A stretch of DNA of 6,122 nucleotides from an uncultured Methylococcaceae bacterium (GTDB lineage: Bacteria; Pseudomonadota; Gammaproteobacteria; Methylococcales; Methylomonadaceae), in assembly GCA_903839795.1 (NCBI GenBank), contig CAIMDR010000445.1, forward strand, positions 1 through 6,122, written 5' to 3'. Numbering within the stretch: position 1 is the first letter of the stretch; the number at the start of each line of letters is the position of its first letter. The position numbers were made by a program, and so were the translations under genes. This document shows positions 1 to 6,108 of this stretch, piece by piece. Under the pieces are notes generated by a model. That model did no database searches. It saw nothing but the letters and a program-made list of their open reading frames with translations, and was not told the origin of the DNA.

Positions 1-43
1 AGTCAGGGCTATCTTCTTTAGTTAGAACAAAAATACCGAAGTT

Positions 44-76
44 AGACCTGACAGGTGTATAAAACCTGTCAGGTCT
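44..76. repeat. Perfect 13-bp inverted repeat, probable dispersed intergenic palindrome
   Basis: The arms AGACCTGACAGGT (44-56) and ACCTGTCAGGTCT (64-76) are exact reverse complements separated by a 7-base AT-rich spacer. Each arm is itself nearly palindromic around CCTG-N-CAGG, so the element can fold in more than one way. There is no T-run after the right arm, which argues against a simple intrinsic terminator. The ACCTGTCAGGT core resembles a short intergenic palindrome that I recall from many environmental bacterial genomes; that is recollection, not a search. No gene is visible on either side within positions 1-258. Confidence 0.75.
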
Positions 77-264
77 GTTCCGTGTTAAGTTGATAGCCGG
101 AAGTCAGTCTCTTGAGTCCGCCTTGGAACTACCCCACTATGTTGGCTACAGAAAACCGCATAAAAGAACATCAATCTTTGAACAGCAATTAAACGTATAA
201 AAATAGACAGCTCCTAAATCGGCAAGCTTGACGTGCTGGCCACACACGAACAGGATTAATGGTT

Positions 265-1290
265 ATGACGATCAAAACAAAATTACGCTGGGGTATTTTA
301 GGTGCGGCTCGTATTAATGAGCGCTTGTTACCCGCCATTGTGGAAGCATCAAATGCCAAACTGGTTGCGATTGCCAGTCGTCGCCCCGGTGCGGCCGCGC
401 AAACACTGGCGCAGTTCGCGCTACATCATCAACAGAATGTTCAAACCTACGATAATCTGGAGGCCTTGCTGGACAATGCCGACATTGATGCCGTGTATGT
501 ACCGCTGGCAAATCATGAACATGCCGAATGGGTGCTGCGAGCGATTAAATGTGGCAAACATGTTTTATGCGAGAAACCGATGGCGTTGACCGTGGCTGAC
601 ATCGAAGCCATTAAAGCGGCCGCGCTTAAGCACAAAGTGACGGTCATGGAAGGTTTTATGTACCGTTTTCATCCGCAACACACTCGTGTTCAGGAATTGA
701 TTAATTCCGGGATAATAGGCGAAGTCAGGTCGGTGCGTGCCAGTTATTCTTTTATGATGAAACCTGCACGTCTCTATCGTTTGATAGAAAGTATCGAGCA
801 TGGCGGTGGTGCGATGTGGGATATTGGTTGTTACGCCATTCATTCTGCACGGATGTTTTTTGATCAAGAGCCGGTCGCTGTAACAGCAATAGCCAAATAT
901 GTTGAGAGCGGCGCTGATATTACGACCAGCGGTATTATTGATTTTGGCGCAGGAAAATACGCGCATTTCGATTTTAGCTTTGAGCGTGCGCGGCGCTGTG
1001 AGTATGAAATTACAGGCACAAAGGGCGGCATAAAATGCCATGTCGTTTGGCAATTGCCTGGTGATGTTCCGGTGATTTCATGGTGGACTGAAGACGGTAA
1101 GTACTGCGAAGAACGTTTGCCTGCCGATAATCACTTCCGTCTTGAAATTGAGCATTTTAGTGCCTGCGTATTAAATGGTCATCAGCCCTTGTTGTCGCTG
1201 GATGATGCAAAAGCTAATTGCCAGCTTATTAACGCAGCCTTGCAATCCGCAGCGGAAGGGCGGGTTGTAAAATTGACCGACATTAAATAA
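265..1290 (+). CDS. Gfo/Idh/MocA-family NAD(P)-dependent oxidoreductase
   Basis: A predicted cytosolic 341-residue sugar or diol dehydrogenase of the Gfo/Idh/MocA family, of normal length. The N-terminal Rossmann fold carries the nucleotide-binding loop GILGAARI (residues 10-17). The family signature CEKP lies at residues 102-105, with the catalytic-type Lys104. The EGFMYRFHP stretch (129-137) and the D-x-G-x-Y-x-x-H motif (Asp186, His193) are typical of the branch containing NADP-dependent D-xylose dehydrogenases and dihydrodiol dehydrogenases. The substrate cannot be told from sequence. I chose the ATG at 265 because AGGA (252-255) then sits 9 bases upstream; an in-frame ATG at 259 adds two residues but leaves only 3 bases to that motif. 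The gene stands alone, with repeat-containing gaps on both sides, and has no evident link to the riboflavin genes. No convincing promoter or terminator is seen. Confidence 0.9.
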   Translation: MTIKTKLRWGILGAARINERLLPAIVEASNAKLVAIASRRPGAAAQTLAQFALHHQQNVQTYDNLEALLDNADIDAVYVPLANHEHAEWVLRAIKCGKHVLCEKPMALTVADIEAIKAAALKHKVTVMEGFMYRFHPQHTRVQELINSGIIGEVRSVRASYSFMMKPARLYRLIESIEHGGGAMWDIGCYAIHSARMFFDQEPVAVTAIAKYVESGADITTSGIIDFGAGKYAHFDFSFERARRCEYEITGTKGGIKCHVVWQLPGDVPVISWWTEDGKYCEERLPADNHFRLEIEHFSACVLNGHQPLLSLDDAKANCQLINAALQSAAEGRVVKLTDIK

Positions 1291-1336
1291 CTGAGCAATA
1301 AGGAAACATCCCAATACCGTTAAGTTAAGTACGCAA

Positions 1337-1395
1337 CTGGAGTAATACCGCTTTAGCTGTTTTTACAGGCAATAGCTGAAGCGATTGCACTCCAG
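1337..1395. repeat. Imperfect 22-bp inverted repeat (CTGGAGT...ACTCCAG)
   Basis: The left arm (1337-1358, starting CTGGAGT and ending AGCT) pairs with the right arm (1374-1395, starting AGCT and ending ACTCCAG) at 17 of 22 positions. The outer 7 bp, the CGCTT block and the inner AGCT are matched. The 15-base loop contains a short T-run, but no T-run follows the stem, so it does not look like an intrinsic terminator. It lies 46 bases after the oxidoreductase stop. The arm sequence looks like a mobile-type intergenic palindrome; copies elsewhere in the genome are expected but cannot be checked here. Confidence 0.6.
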
Positions 1396-1407
1396 ACACT
1401 TCGATTT

Positions 1408-1450
1408 GTCGGATTACGCTGTCGCTAACCCGACCTACGCGACGGATTAC
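1408..1450. repeat. Dispersed-type palindrome GTCGGATTACG...CTAACCCGAC with a partial second copy
   Basis: GTCGG (1408-1412) pairs with CCGAC (1430-1434), and TTA (1414-1416) pairs with TAA (1426-1428), around a CG-rich loop, giving an imperfect hairpin. The octamer CGGATTAC (1410-1417) recurs at 1443-1450, so a second, truncated unit follows. Sequences of the form GTCGGGTTAGCG...CGTAATCCGAC are, from general knowledge, common intergenic repeats in many proteobacteria. A shorter related stretch is found at 4951-4975 in the same window. Confidence 0.6.
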
Positions 1451-1546
1451 AAAAATAAAAGTCAGATAAACTAATAAAATGTTGTAAAATAACGGGTTTT
1501 GAATTTAAAGGCCGAGTTTTCGGTATACAAAAACAGTGGCTTATTT
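1451..1546 (+). promoter_or_regulatory. AT-rich leader of the nrdR-rib-nusB operon, probable promoter region
   Basis: After the repeats, about 95 bases of AT-rich sequence lead into nrdR. Two hexamers TAAAAT (1475-1480 and 1485-1490) could serve as -10 elements, but no good -35 partner lies 16-18 bases upstream of either. The assignment therefore rests mainly on position and composition. No FMN riboswitch sequence and no palindrome resembling an NrdR box are visible. Confidence 0.3.
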
Positions 1547-1999
1547 ATGCGATGTCCGTTTTGTGCGGCACAAGATACACGGGTTCTTGATTCCAGATTA
1601 GTTAATGAAGGGGATCAGGTTCGTCGTCGACGTGAATGTAATGTCTGTAAAGAACGCTTTACCACGTTTGAAACGGCCGAGTTGACCCTACCGCGTGTTA
1701 TCAAGCGCGATGGCATTCGTGAGCCTTTTGAAGAGCGCAAATTGCGCTCAGGGATGTTAAAAGCGCTGGAAAAAAGACCGGTTGGCGGTGATGCTATTGA
1801 GGCGGCCATTAATCGTATAAAAAAAGAGTTGATGGAAATGGGCGACCGTGAAATACCGGTACAGGCACTCGGTGAAAAGGTCATGAAAGAGTTGAGTTTA
1901 TTGGATCACGTTGCTTATGTCCGGTTTGCCTCTGTATATCGCAGTTTTCAGGATGTGAGTGAATTTACTGACATGATTCAAGATTTACAAAAAACGTAA
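1547..1999 (+). CDS. nrdR: Transcriptional repressor NrdR
   Basis: A 150-residue zinc- and nucleotide-binding repressor that senses ATP/dATP and switches off ribonucleotide reductase operons by binding NrdR boxes. The N-terminal zinc ribbon has Cys3, Cys6, Cys31 and Cys34, with the conserved DSR (15-17) and RRRREC (26-31) segments between the pairs. The ATP-cone domain starts near residue 49 (PRVIKRDG, 49-56) and fills the rest. I chose the ATG at 1547 because NrdR proteins characteristically begin MRCPFC; a weak purine-rich site AGTGG (1535-1539) lies 7 bases upstream. An in-frame TTG at 1499 would add 16 residues foreign to the family. The stop codon overlaps the ribD start by one base (TAATG). 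Pairing of nrdR with ribD is widespread in bacteria and does not itself imply riboflavin control. Confidence 0.97.
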   Translation: MRCPFCAAQDTRVLDSRLVNEGDQVRRRRECNVCKERFTTFETAELTLPRVIKRDGIREPFEERKLRSGMLKALEKRPVGGDAIEAAINRIKKELMEMGDREIPVQALGEKVMKELSLLDHVAYVRFASVYRSFQDVSEFTDMIQDLQKT

Positions 2000-3081
2000 T
2001 GACAGCCCTGCAAGATGCCTTTTATATGGCTCGAGCCCTTCAACTGGCTAAAAATGGATGCTATACAACCGATCCCAACCCGCGTGTGGGCTGTGTTTTA
2101 GTCAAGGATGATCAGGTTATCGGTGAAGGTTGGCATGTTAAAGCCGGTCTGGGTCATGCAGAAGTTGAGGCGTTAAAAAACATCACGGATGCTAACGGTG
2201 CCACTGCTTATGTCACTTTAGAGCCCTGTAGTCATCATGGTAAAACGCCGCCTTGTTGTGATGCTTTGATAAAAGCCGGAGTTAGTCGCGTAGTGGTCGC
2301 CATGCAAGATCCCACTCCATTAGTGTCTGGCCGTGGACTTGAAAAACTTAAGGCCGCAGGCATTGAAGTAATTTGTGGTGTTTTACAGGAAGATGCACAC
2401 ACGTTAAATCGTGGCTTTATTAAAAGGATGGCAGAAAATCGCCCCTTTGTCCGTAGCAAGTTAGCGATGAGTCTGGATGGACGTACTGCGATGGCTTCGG
2501 GTGAAAGTAAATGGATCACTTCAGCTGAGGCCAGAGTCGATGTGCATCGGTTAAGGGCAGAGAGTTCAGCTATTTTGACGGGTATCAATACGGTACTCGC
2601 TGATGATCCTGCCTTAAATGCCCGAGTTGATTGGGATGTTGTGCAACCGGTTAGGGTCGTACTGGATTCTACATTAACGATGCCGATTACTGCCCGGATG
2701 GCACAGTTGGCGGGACGCAGCTTGATTTTAACGTGTTCACGGGATGAACAAAAGCGGCAAGCGTTGCAAGACGTTGGTTTTGAGGTTTATCAACTCGCCA
2801 GTAACCATGGACGGCTGGATTTACCGGTCGTGTTGGAATTTTTGGCGCAGCAGCAAATCAACGAAGTACTGGTTGAGGCGGGCTCTGTACTTAATGGCGC
2901 GTTACTCACCGAAAATCTGCTTGATGAACTGGTTGTTTACATGGCACCCTGCATTTTAGGCGATCAAGGACGCGGGTTGTTTACCGTGCCGTGTTTGCAG
3001 ACTATGACAGATAAAAAAAGCTTAACGCTGCGTGATGTCAGGCAGGTTGGGCCCGATTTAAAATTAACACTAACACCGTAA
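1999..3081 (+). CDS. ribD: Bifunctional diaminohydroxyphosphoribosylaminopyrimidine deaminase / 5-amino-6-(5-phosphoribosylamino)uracil reductase RibD
   Basis: A 360-residue cytosolic enzyme that catalyses the second and third steps of riboflavin synthesis: deamination of the pyrimidine made by GTP cyclohydrolase II, then NADPH-dependent reduction of the ribosyl side chain. The deaminase domain (about 1-146) has the zinc ligands His53 (in HAEVEAL), Cys77 (in EPCSHHGKTPPCC) and Cys86, with Glu55 as proton shuttle. The reductase domain (about 148-360) shows SKLAMSLDGRTA (153-164), GESKWITS (168-175), the HRLRAESSAILTG segment (183-195), DDP (202-204) and VEAG (292-295). Length and domain order are normal. 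Its ATG overlaps the nrdR stop (TAATG) and no clear ribosome-binding site precedes it, so translation is probably coupled. Its own stop overlaps an ATG that opens a 15-codon frame leading to ribE. Confidence 0.97.
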   Translation: MTALQDAFYMARALQLAKNGCYTTDPNPRVGCVLVKDDQVIGEGWHVKAGLGHAEVEALKNITDANGATAYVTLEPCSHHGKTPPCCDALIKAGVSRVVVAMQDPTPLVSGRGLEKLKAAGIEVICGVLQEDAHTLNRGFIKRMAENRPFVRSKLAMSLDGRTAMASGESKWITSAEARVDVHRLRAESSAILTGINTVLADDPALNARVDWDVVQPVRVVLDSTLTMPITARMAQLAGRSLILTCSRDEQKRQALQDVGFEVYQLASNHGRLDLPVVLEFLAQQQINEVLVEAGSVLNGALLTENLLDELVVYMAPCILGDQGRGLFTVPCLQTMTDKKSLTLRDVRQVGPDLKLTLTP

Positions 3082-3128
3082 TGACATGCAAAAGCATGTT
3101 TTGCGCTGCTGATAATCAGGAATTTTAA
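3081..3128 (+). other. 15-codon mini-ORF linking ribD to ribE, possible translational relay
   Basis: An ATG overlapping the ribD stop (TAATG at 3079-3083) opens a frame encoding MTCKSMFCAADNQEF. It ends in a TAA whose last base is the first base of the ribE ATG (TAATG at 3126-3130). The frame thus fills the whole ribD-ribE gap with 1-base overlaps at both ends. I see no family resemblance in the peptide. It may simply carry ribosomes across the gap or may be coincidental; given the two TAATG junctions, the shared frame and absence of stops are not very improbable. Confidence 0.25.
3084..3102 (+). other. Small stem-loop ACATGC-AAAA-GCATGT followed by T residues
   Basis: ACATGC (3084-3089) and GCATGT (3094-3099) pair perfectly around an AAAA loop, followed by TTT (3100-3102). 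It lies just after the ribD stop and ends 25 bases before ribE. The stem is short, only half G+C, and the T-run is short, so strong termination is unlikely. It could be a weak attenuator or an RNA processing or stability element that alters the ratio of ribD to downstream messages. Confidence 0.35.
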
Positions 3129-3784
3129 TGTTCACAGGTATTATTCTAGCTATAGGCAAAATAGCGGCAATAGAGCGCAGGGCAGGGGATTGTCGGTTAA
3201 AAATAGACACCGGCAGTTTATCCTTAACAGAGACTGTGTTGGGTGACAGCATTGCTGTTAACGGGGTTTGTTTAACGGCGGTGGAGTTGGGCGCACATTA
3301 TTTTTGTGCGGATGTGTCCAATGAAACCTTGTCCAGAACCATTTTAAATACCGCAACCACGGGTACACCGGTTAATCTGGAATTGGCTTTAACGCCCTCA
3401 ACCCGAATGGGCGGACATATTGTTAGCGGACATGTTGACGGAATCGGTAAAATTATCGGTAAAAAAGCGGATGGACGTTCGTACCGTTTTACCCTTAAAG
3501 CCCCTGATAATCTGGCTAAATACATTGCTGAAAAAGGCTCCATTTGCATCAACGGCATTAGTCTGACGGTCAATGAGGTTAAGGGAGCAGAATTTAGTGT
3601 TAATATCGTACCTTATACCTTAAAAGATACAACACTGGGCGAGACGACAGTCGGCACATCCGTTAATCTTGAAGTAGATTTGCTGGCGCGTTATATGGAG
3701 CGTTTAATGCAAGGCGAAGCGGCAGCTTATAATCAGAGCGGCATTACAGAAGAATTATTGCAAAAGAGTGGGTTTTTTGGTTAA
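3128..3784 (+). CDS. ribE: Riboflavin synthase, alpha-subunit type
   Basis: A 218-residue enzyme that converts two molecules of 6,7-dimethyl-8-ribityllumazine into riboflavin and the pyrimidine precursor, the last step of riboflavin synthesis. The name ribC is used for the same enzyme in E. coli. It begins with the characteristic MFTGII. Two homologous lumazine-binding barrels are visible: the first with VNGVCLT (44-50), the second with [12 protein letters not shown] (94-105) and INGISLTVN (141-149). A C-terminal helix (about 185-215) would support trimer formation. A good ribosome-binding site AGGA (3118-3121) lies 6 bases before the ATG, unlike the neighbouring overlapped starts, so ribE can be initiated independently. 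The stop overlaps the ribBX start (TAATG). Length and motifs are normal. Confidence 0.97.
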   Translation: MFTGIILAIGKIAAIERRAGDCRLKIDTGSLSLTETVLGDSIAVNGVCLTAVELGAHYFCADVSNETLSRTILNTATTGTPVNLELALTPSTRMGGHIVSGHVDGIGKIIGKKADGRSYRFTLKAPDNLAKYIAEKGSICINGISLTVNEVKGAEFSVNIVPYTLKDTTLGETTVGTSVNLEVDLLARYMERLMQGEAAAYNQSGITEELLQKSGFFG

Positions 3785-4887
3785 TGAATACAATTGAAGA
3801 AATTATAGACGATTTACGGCAAGGCAAAATGGTCATCATTATGGATGATGAAGACCGTGAAAATGAAGGTGATCTGTTAATGGCAGCTGCTTTTACCCGA
3901 CCGGAAGATATTAATTTTATGGCCCGTTATGGACGTGGCTTGATTTGTTTAACGTTAACCAGCGAACGTTGTCAGCAGTTACGTCTGCCGTTAATGGTTA
4001 ATGAAAATAAAACCGCGCATTCGACTAATTTTACCGTCTCTATCGAAGCGGCAACCGGCGTGACTACCGGTATTTCCGCAGCGGATCGGGCGCGTACGGT
4101 ACAATGTGCGGTAGCGGTGGATGCTAAAGCGGATGATTTAGTACAGCCGGGGCATATATTCCCGTTAATGGCTAATCCTGGCGGTGTCTTACGTCGTGCC
4201 GGACACACTGAAGCGGGTTGTGATTTTGCTAAATTGGCGGGTGTTGATCCTTCGGCGGTTATCGTAGAAATTCTTAATGAAGACGGTACCATGGCGAGAC
4301 GACCGGATTTGGAAATCTTTGCGCAGCAGCACAATCTTAAAATGGGTACCATCGCTGATTTGATTCATTATCGTATTCAGCATGAAAATACGCTGGAACG
4401 CATTAGTGAATGTGCGTATCCAACCGAATTTGGCGAGTTTCGACTCTATGCGTATCAAGACAAAAACGACAATAATCTGCATCTGGCGTTGGTTATGGGT
4501 CAGGTTTCAGATGGTGAACCGGTTTTAGTGCGTGTTCATGCACGTAATTTGTTGGATGATGTCTTTTCATCCAAACGAAGTGATTCCAGTGTTTCAATTC
4601 GAACGGCCATGCAAAAAATTGCTGAAGAAGGTCGCGGTGTTTTGGTTATCATCAGACAAAGCGAAGACAATAAATCATTGGCGGAATTGATTCATCACTA
4701 TCAATTGGAAGATAACGGCATCACCAGCACGGTAAATGCCCAAGAGGCAGCCGATTGGCGCATGACCGGAACCGGTTCAAGAATTTTGGCCGACTTGGGT
4801 GTACATAAATTAAAAGTGCTGGGCACTCATAAAAAATATGTCGGGTTATCCGGGTTTGATTTAGAGGTATCCGAGCATGTGGGCTGA
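3784..4887 (+). CDS. ribBX: 3,4-dihydroxy-2-butanone-4-phosphate synthase with degenerate GTP cyclohydrolase II-like domain (RibBX; often annotated RibBA or RibB)
   Basis: A 367-residue fusion. The N-terminal half (about 1-200) is a complete RibB that makes 3,4-dihydroxy-2-butanone 4-phosphate from ribulose 5-phosphate. It has the acidic metal-binding loop [11 protein letters not shown] (21-31; Glu26, Glu28, Asp30), the RAGHTEAG motif with His141, and the later catalytic-type Glu162. The C-terminal half (about 205-367) is homologous to RibA but appears unable to act as GTP cyclohydrolase II. Where active enzymes have a three-cysteine zinc site (HSECLTGD...RCDCG), this protein has Asn254, Ser265 and Ser267. 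The usual glycine-rich and catalytic segment after residue 290 is also altered. This matches the RibBX type described in Proteobacteria such as Shewanella, which relies on a separate RibA. The start overlaps the ribE stop (TAATG) without a clear ribosome-binding site, suggesting coupled translation. Confidence 0.93.
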   Translation: MNTIEEIIDDLRQGKMVIIMDDEDRENEGDLLMAAAFTRPEDINFMARYGRGLICLTLTSERCQQLRLPLMVNENKTAHSTNFTVSIEAATGVTTGISAADRARTVQCAVAVDAKADDLVQPGHIFPLMANPGGVLRRAGHTEAGCDFAKLAGVDPSAVIVEILNEDGTMARRPDLEIFAQQHNLKMGTIADLIHYRIQHENTLERISECAYPTEFGEFRLYAYQDKNDNNLHLALVMGQVSDGEPVLVRVHARNLLDDVFSSKRSDSSVSIRTAMQKIAEEGRGVLVIIRQSEDNKSLAELIHHYQLEDNGITSTVNAQEAADWRMTGTGSRILADLGVHKLKVLGTHKKYVGLSGFDLEVSEHVG

Positions 4888-4950
4888 AGAGAATGTATTT
4901 TTAAAAACCAAGGTCTTTTAACGCCAGACCCCGGGCATTTTTAAAGAAGA

Positions 4951-4975
4951 TCGGGTTAGCATGTAATCCAATCCG
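4951..4975. repeat. Degraded copy of the GTCGGGTTAGC...GTAATCC palindrome
   Basis: TCGGGTTAGC (4951-4960) and GTAATCC (4963-4969) match, in the same order, the reverse complement of the repeat at 1408-1434, with the intervening loop shortened. GGGTTA can pair with TAATCC using one G-T wobble, so it can still fold as a hairpin. It lies in the only large gap of the operon, between ribBX and ribH. Confidence 0.4.
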
Positions 4976-4985
4976 GCAACACTGA

Positions 4986-5001
4986 TTAATAGTATTATTA
5001 A
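4986..5001. promoter_or_regulatory. AT-rich palindrome upstream of ribH, possible internal promoter
   Basis: TTAATA (4986-4991) and TATTAA (4996-5001) form a perfect 6-bp inverted repeat around GTAT. Overlapping it, TATTAT (4993-4998) matches the sigma-70 -10 consensus at 5 of 6 positions and lies about 40 bases before the ribH ATG. No good -35 is found 16-18 bases upstream. The palindrome could also be a binding site for a regulator; the sequence does not decide this. Confidence 0.25.
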
Positions 5002-5035
5002 CAACAGAATTTTGTAATTTAAGTAGAGAAATAGA

Positions 5036-5512
5036 ATGACAGCAATAAAAACGTTTGAAGGAAATTTATTGGTACAAGGCGGCAAGTTTTGCATTGTAGC
5101 GTCCCGTTTTAACAGTTTTATTGTTGAGCAGTTAGAGGCCGGTGCAATAGATGCGCTGGTTCGTCACGGTGCAGATAAAGCCAATATCCATCTTGTTAAA
5201 GCCCCCGGTGCTTTTGAATTACCCATGGTCGTACAACGCATAGCCGCCTCCAAAAAGTATGATGCGATTATCGCCGTGGGCGCAGTGATTCGTGGTGGCA
5301 CCCCGCATTTTGAATATGTTGCCGGTGAATGTGTAAAAGGTCTGGCGCAGGTTTCCCTGCAATATAATGTGCCGGTCAGTTTTGGCGTATTAACGGTTGA
5401 TTCAATTGAGCAGGCGATAGAGCGTGCCGGTACCAAAGCAGGCAACAAAGGCGCAGAAGCAGCAATGTCCGCCATCGAAATGGTTAGTTTGTTTAATAAT
5501 CTGGAAGCCTGA
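5036..5512 (+). CDS. ribH: 6,7-dimethyl-8-ribityllumazine synthase
   Basis: A 158-residue lumazine synthase that condenses 5-amino-6-ribitylaminouracil with the butanone phosphate made by RibB to give the substrate of RibE. Members of this family form pentamers or 60-subunit capsids in the cytosol. Visible family motifs are SRFNSFI (23-29, with the aromatic Phe25 that stacks on the substrate), PGAFELP (57-63), [14 protein letters not shown] (82-95, with catalytic His91), FGVLT (116-120) and [16 protein letters not shown] (128-143, with phosphate-binding Arg130 and Lys134). Length is typical. A modest purine-rich site AGAG (5025-5028) lies 7 bases before the ATG. It is separated from ribBX by 148 bases, so it may have extra regulation, and its stop overlaps the nusB start by one base (TGATG). 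Confidence 0.97.
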   Translation: MTAIKTFEGNLLVQGGKFCIVASRFNSFIVEQLEAGAIDALVRHGADKANIHLVKAPGAFELPMVVQRIAASKKYDAIIAVGAVIRGGTPHFEYVAGECVKGLAQVSLQYNVPVSFGVLTVDSIEQAIERAGTKAGNKGAEAAMSAIEMVSLFNNLEA

Positions 5513-5952
5513 TGAGTTCAGCGCGTACTAATGCCCGTAAAGCAGCTGTCCAGGCATTGTATCAATGGCAGATGACAGGACAGAGTCTGGTCGAAATTGA
5601 GCGCCAGTTTATAGAAGAAGATCGTCTGAAAGATGCTCAAAAAAGTTACTTCACTGAACTTTTTCACGGCGTCCCTAAAAATTTGGCAGAGATAGATTTG
5701 GCGTTAACTGAATTTGTCGATCGTCCCGTTGATATGATTGACCCGGTTGAAAGGGCTATTTTAAGAATTGGCGTCTACGAGTTAACCAACCGACTGGACA
5801 TGCCTTATCGCGTAGTTTTAAACGAAGGCATTAATCTGGCCAAATACTTTGGCGCTGATGGCAGTCATAAATATGTTAACGGCATATTGGATAAAGTGGC
5901 TCAGCAAAAAAGAACGGTAGAAATTAAGAGTAGGGCGCAAGGCCCAAAGTAA
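5512..5952 (+). CDS. nusB: Transcription antitermination factor NusB
   Basis: A 146-residue all-helical RNA-binding protein that, with NusE (ribosomal protein S10), binds boxA RNA and supports antitermination of rRNA transcription. Conserved features include the basic N-terminal helix with ALYQW (15-19), IDPVERAILRIGVYEL (76-91) and the C-terminal signature FGADGSHKYVNGILDK (113-128). Length is normal. The ATG overlaps the ribH stop (TGATG) and a GGAAG motif (5503-5507) inside the end of ribH can act as its ribosome-binding site. The ribH-nusB pair is highly conserved in proteobacteria. The thiL gene that often follows is not seen in the remaining 170 bases, where repeats appear instead. Confidence 0.97.
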   Translation: MSSARTNARKAAVQALYQWQMTGQSLVEIERQFIEEDRLKDAQKSYFTELFHGVPKNLAEIDLALTEFVDRPVDMIDPVERAILRIGVYELTNRLDMPYRVVLNEGINLAKYFGADGSHKYVNGILDKVAQQKRTVEIKSRAQGPK

Positions 5953-5960
5953 AAGCTTTA

Positions 5961-5989
5961 TTCACCACGAAGACACGAAGGACACGAAG
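5961..5989. repeat. (CACGAAG)3 dispersed-type intergenic repeat
   Basis: The heptamer CACGAAG occurs three times (5966-5972, 5974-5980, 5983-5989) at spacings of 8 and 9 bases, preceded by TTCAC. From general knowledge, sequences of the form TTCACCACGAAGACACGAAGG are widespread intergenic repeats in repeat-rich environmental bacteria. It begins nine bases after the nusB stop. It is not a tandem repeat of constant period, and I see no coding role for it here. Confidence 0.65.
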
Positions 5990-6075
5990 TTTTCTGTTTT
6001 GGTAACGGGTAATTATTCAGTCTCCCCCTTTTTAAAGCATAGGTATAGATTTTCAGATAAATAATTTCGATCTTA

Positions 6076-6108
6076 ACGGATACCATCCCTTTAAGGGATG
6101 TTATCCGT
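6076..6108. repeat. 16-bp near-perfect inverted repeat near the window end
   Basis: Arms ACGGATACCATCCCTT (6076-6091) and AAGGGATGTTATCCGT (6093-6108) pair at 15 of 16 positions, with a single C/T mismatch (6083/6101) and one central base (6092). It would make a strong hairpin or cruciform. No T-run follows on the + strand, nor does one flank it closely on the - strand, so it is a poor fit to an intrinsic terminator. It may be a mobile palindrome or a terminal piece of a larger repeat that continues past the window. Confidence 0.65.

Noticed and set aside
7..98. GGCTATC (7-13) and GATAGCC (92-98) as terminal inverted repeats of a small element around the 44-76 palindrome
   Set aside because: Only 7 bp match, with no target duplication visible; this can easily arise by chance.
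178..206. Possible promoter TTGAAC with TATAAA upstream of the oxidoreductase
   Set aside because: The spacing between the hexamers is only 12 bases, too short for sigma-70; no better pair was found.
565..1053. 162-codon open frame on the - strand inside the oxidoreductase gene
   Set aside because: It lies wholly antisense to a gene with clear family motifs, and its translation shows no recognisable domain; it is a shadow of the real coding frame.
1499..1546. N-terminal extension of NrdR from a TTG start
   Set aside because: NrdR proteins begin at MRCPFC; the extra 16 residues have no family match and fall in the AT-rich leader.
3773..3778. T6 run at the end of ribE as a programmed frameshift site
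   Set aside because: It is two ordinary Phe codons just before the stop, and the downstream ribBX has its own start by TAATG overlap.
3972..4482. Two overlapping - strand open frames inside ribBX
   Set aside because: Both are antisense to strongly conserved RibB sequence and show no domain features.
4912..4942. Possible terminator after ribBX (GGTCT/AGACC stem, T5 at 4938-4942)
   Set aside because: The stem is only 5 bp with a 9-base loop, and the T-run begins 7 bases after the stem, so it does not meet the pattern of an intrinsic terminator.
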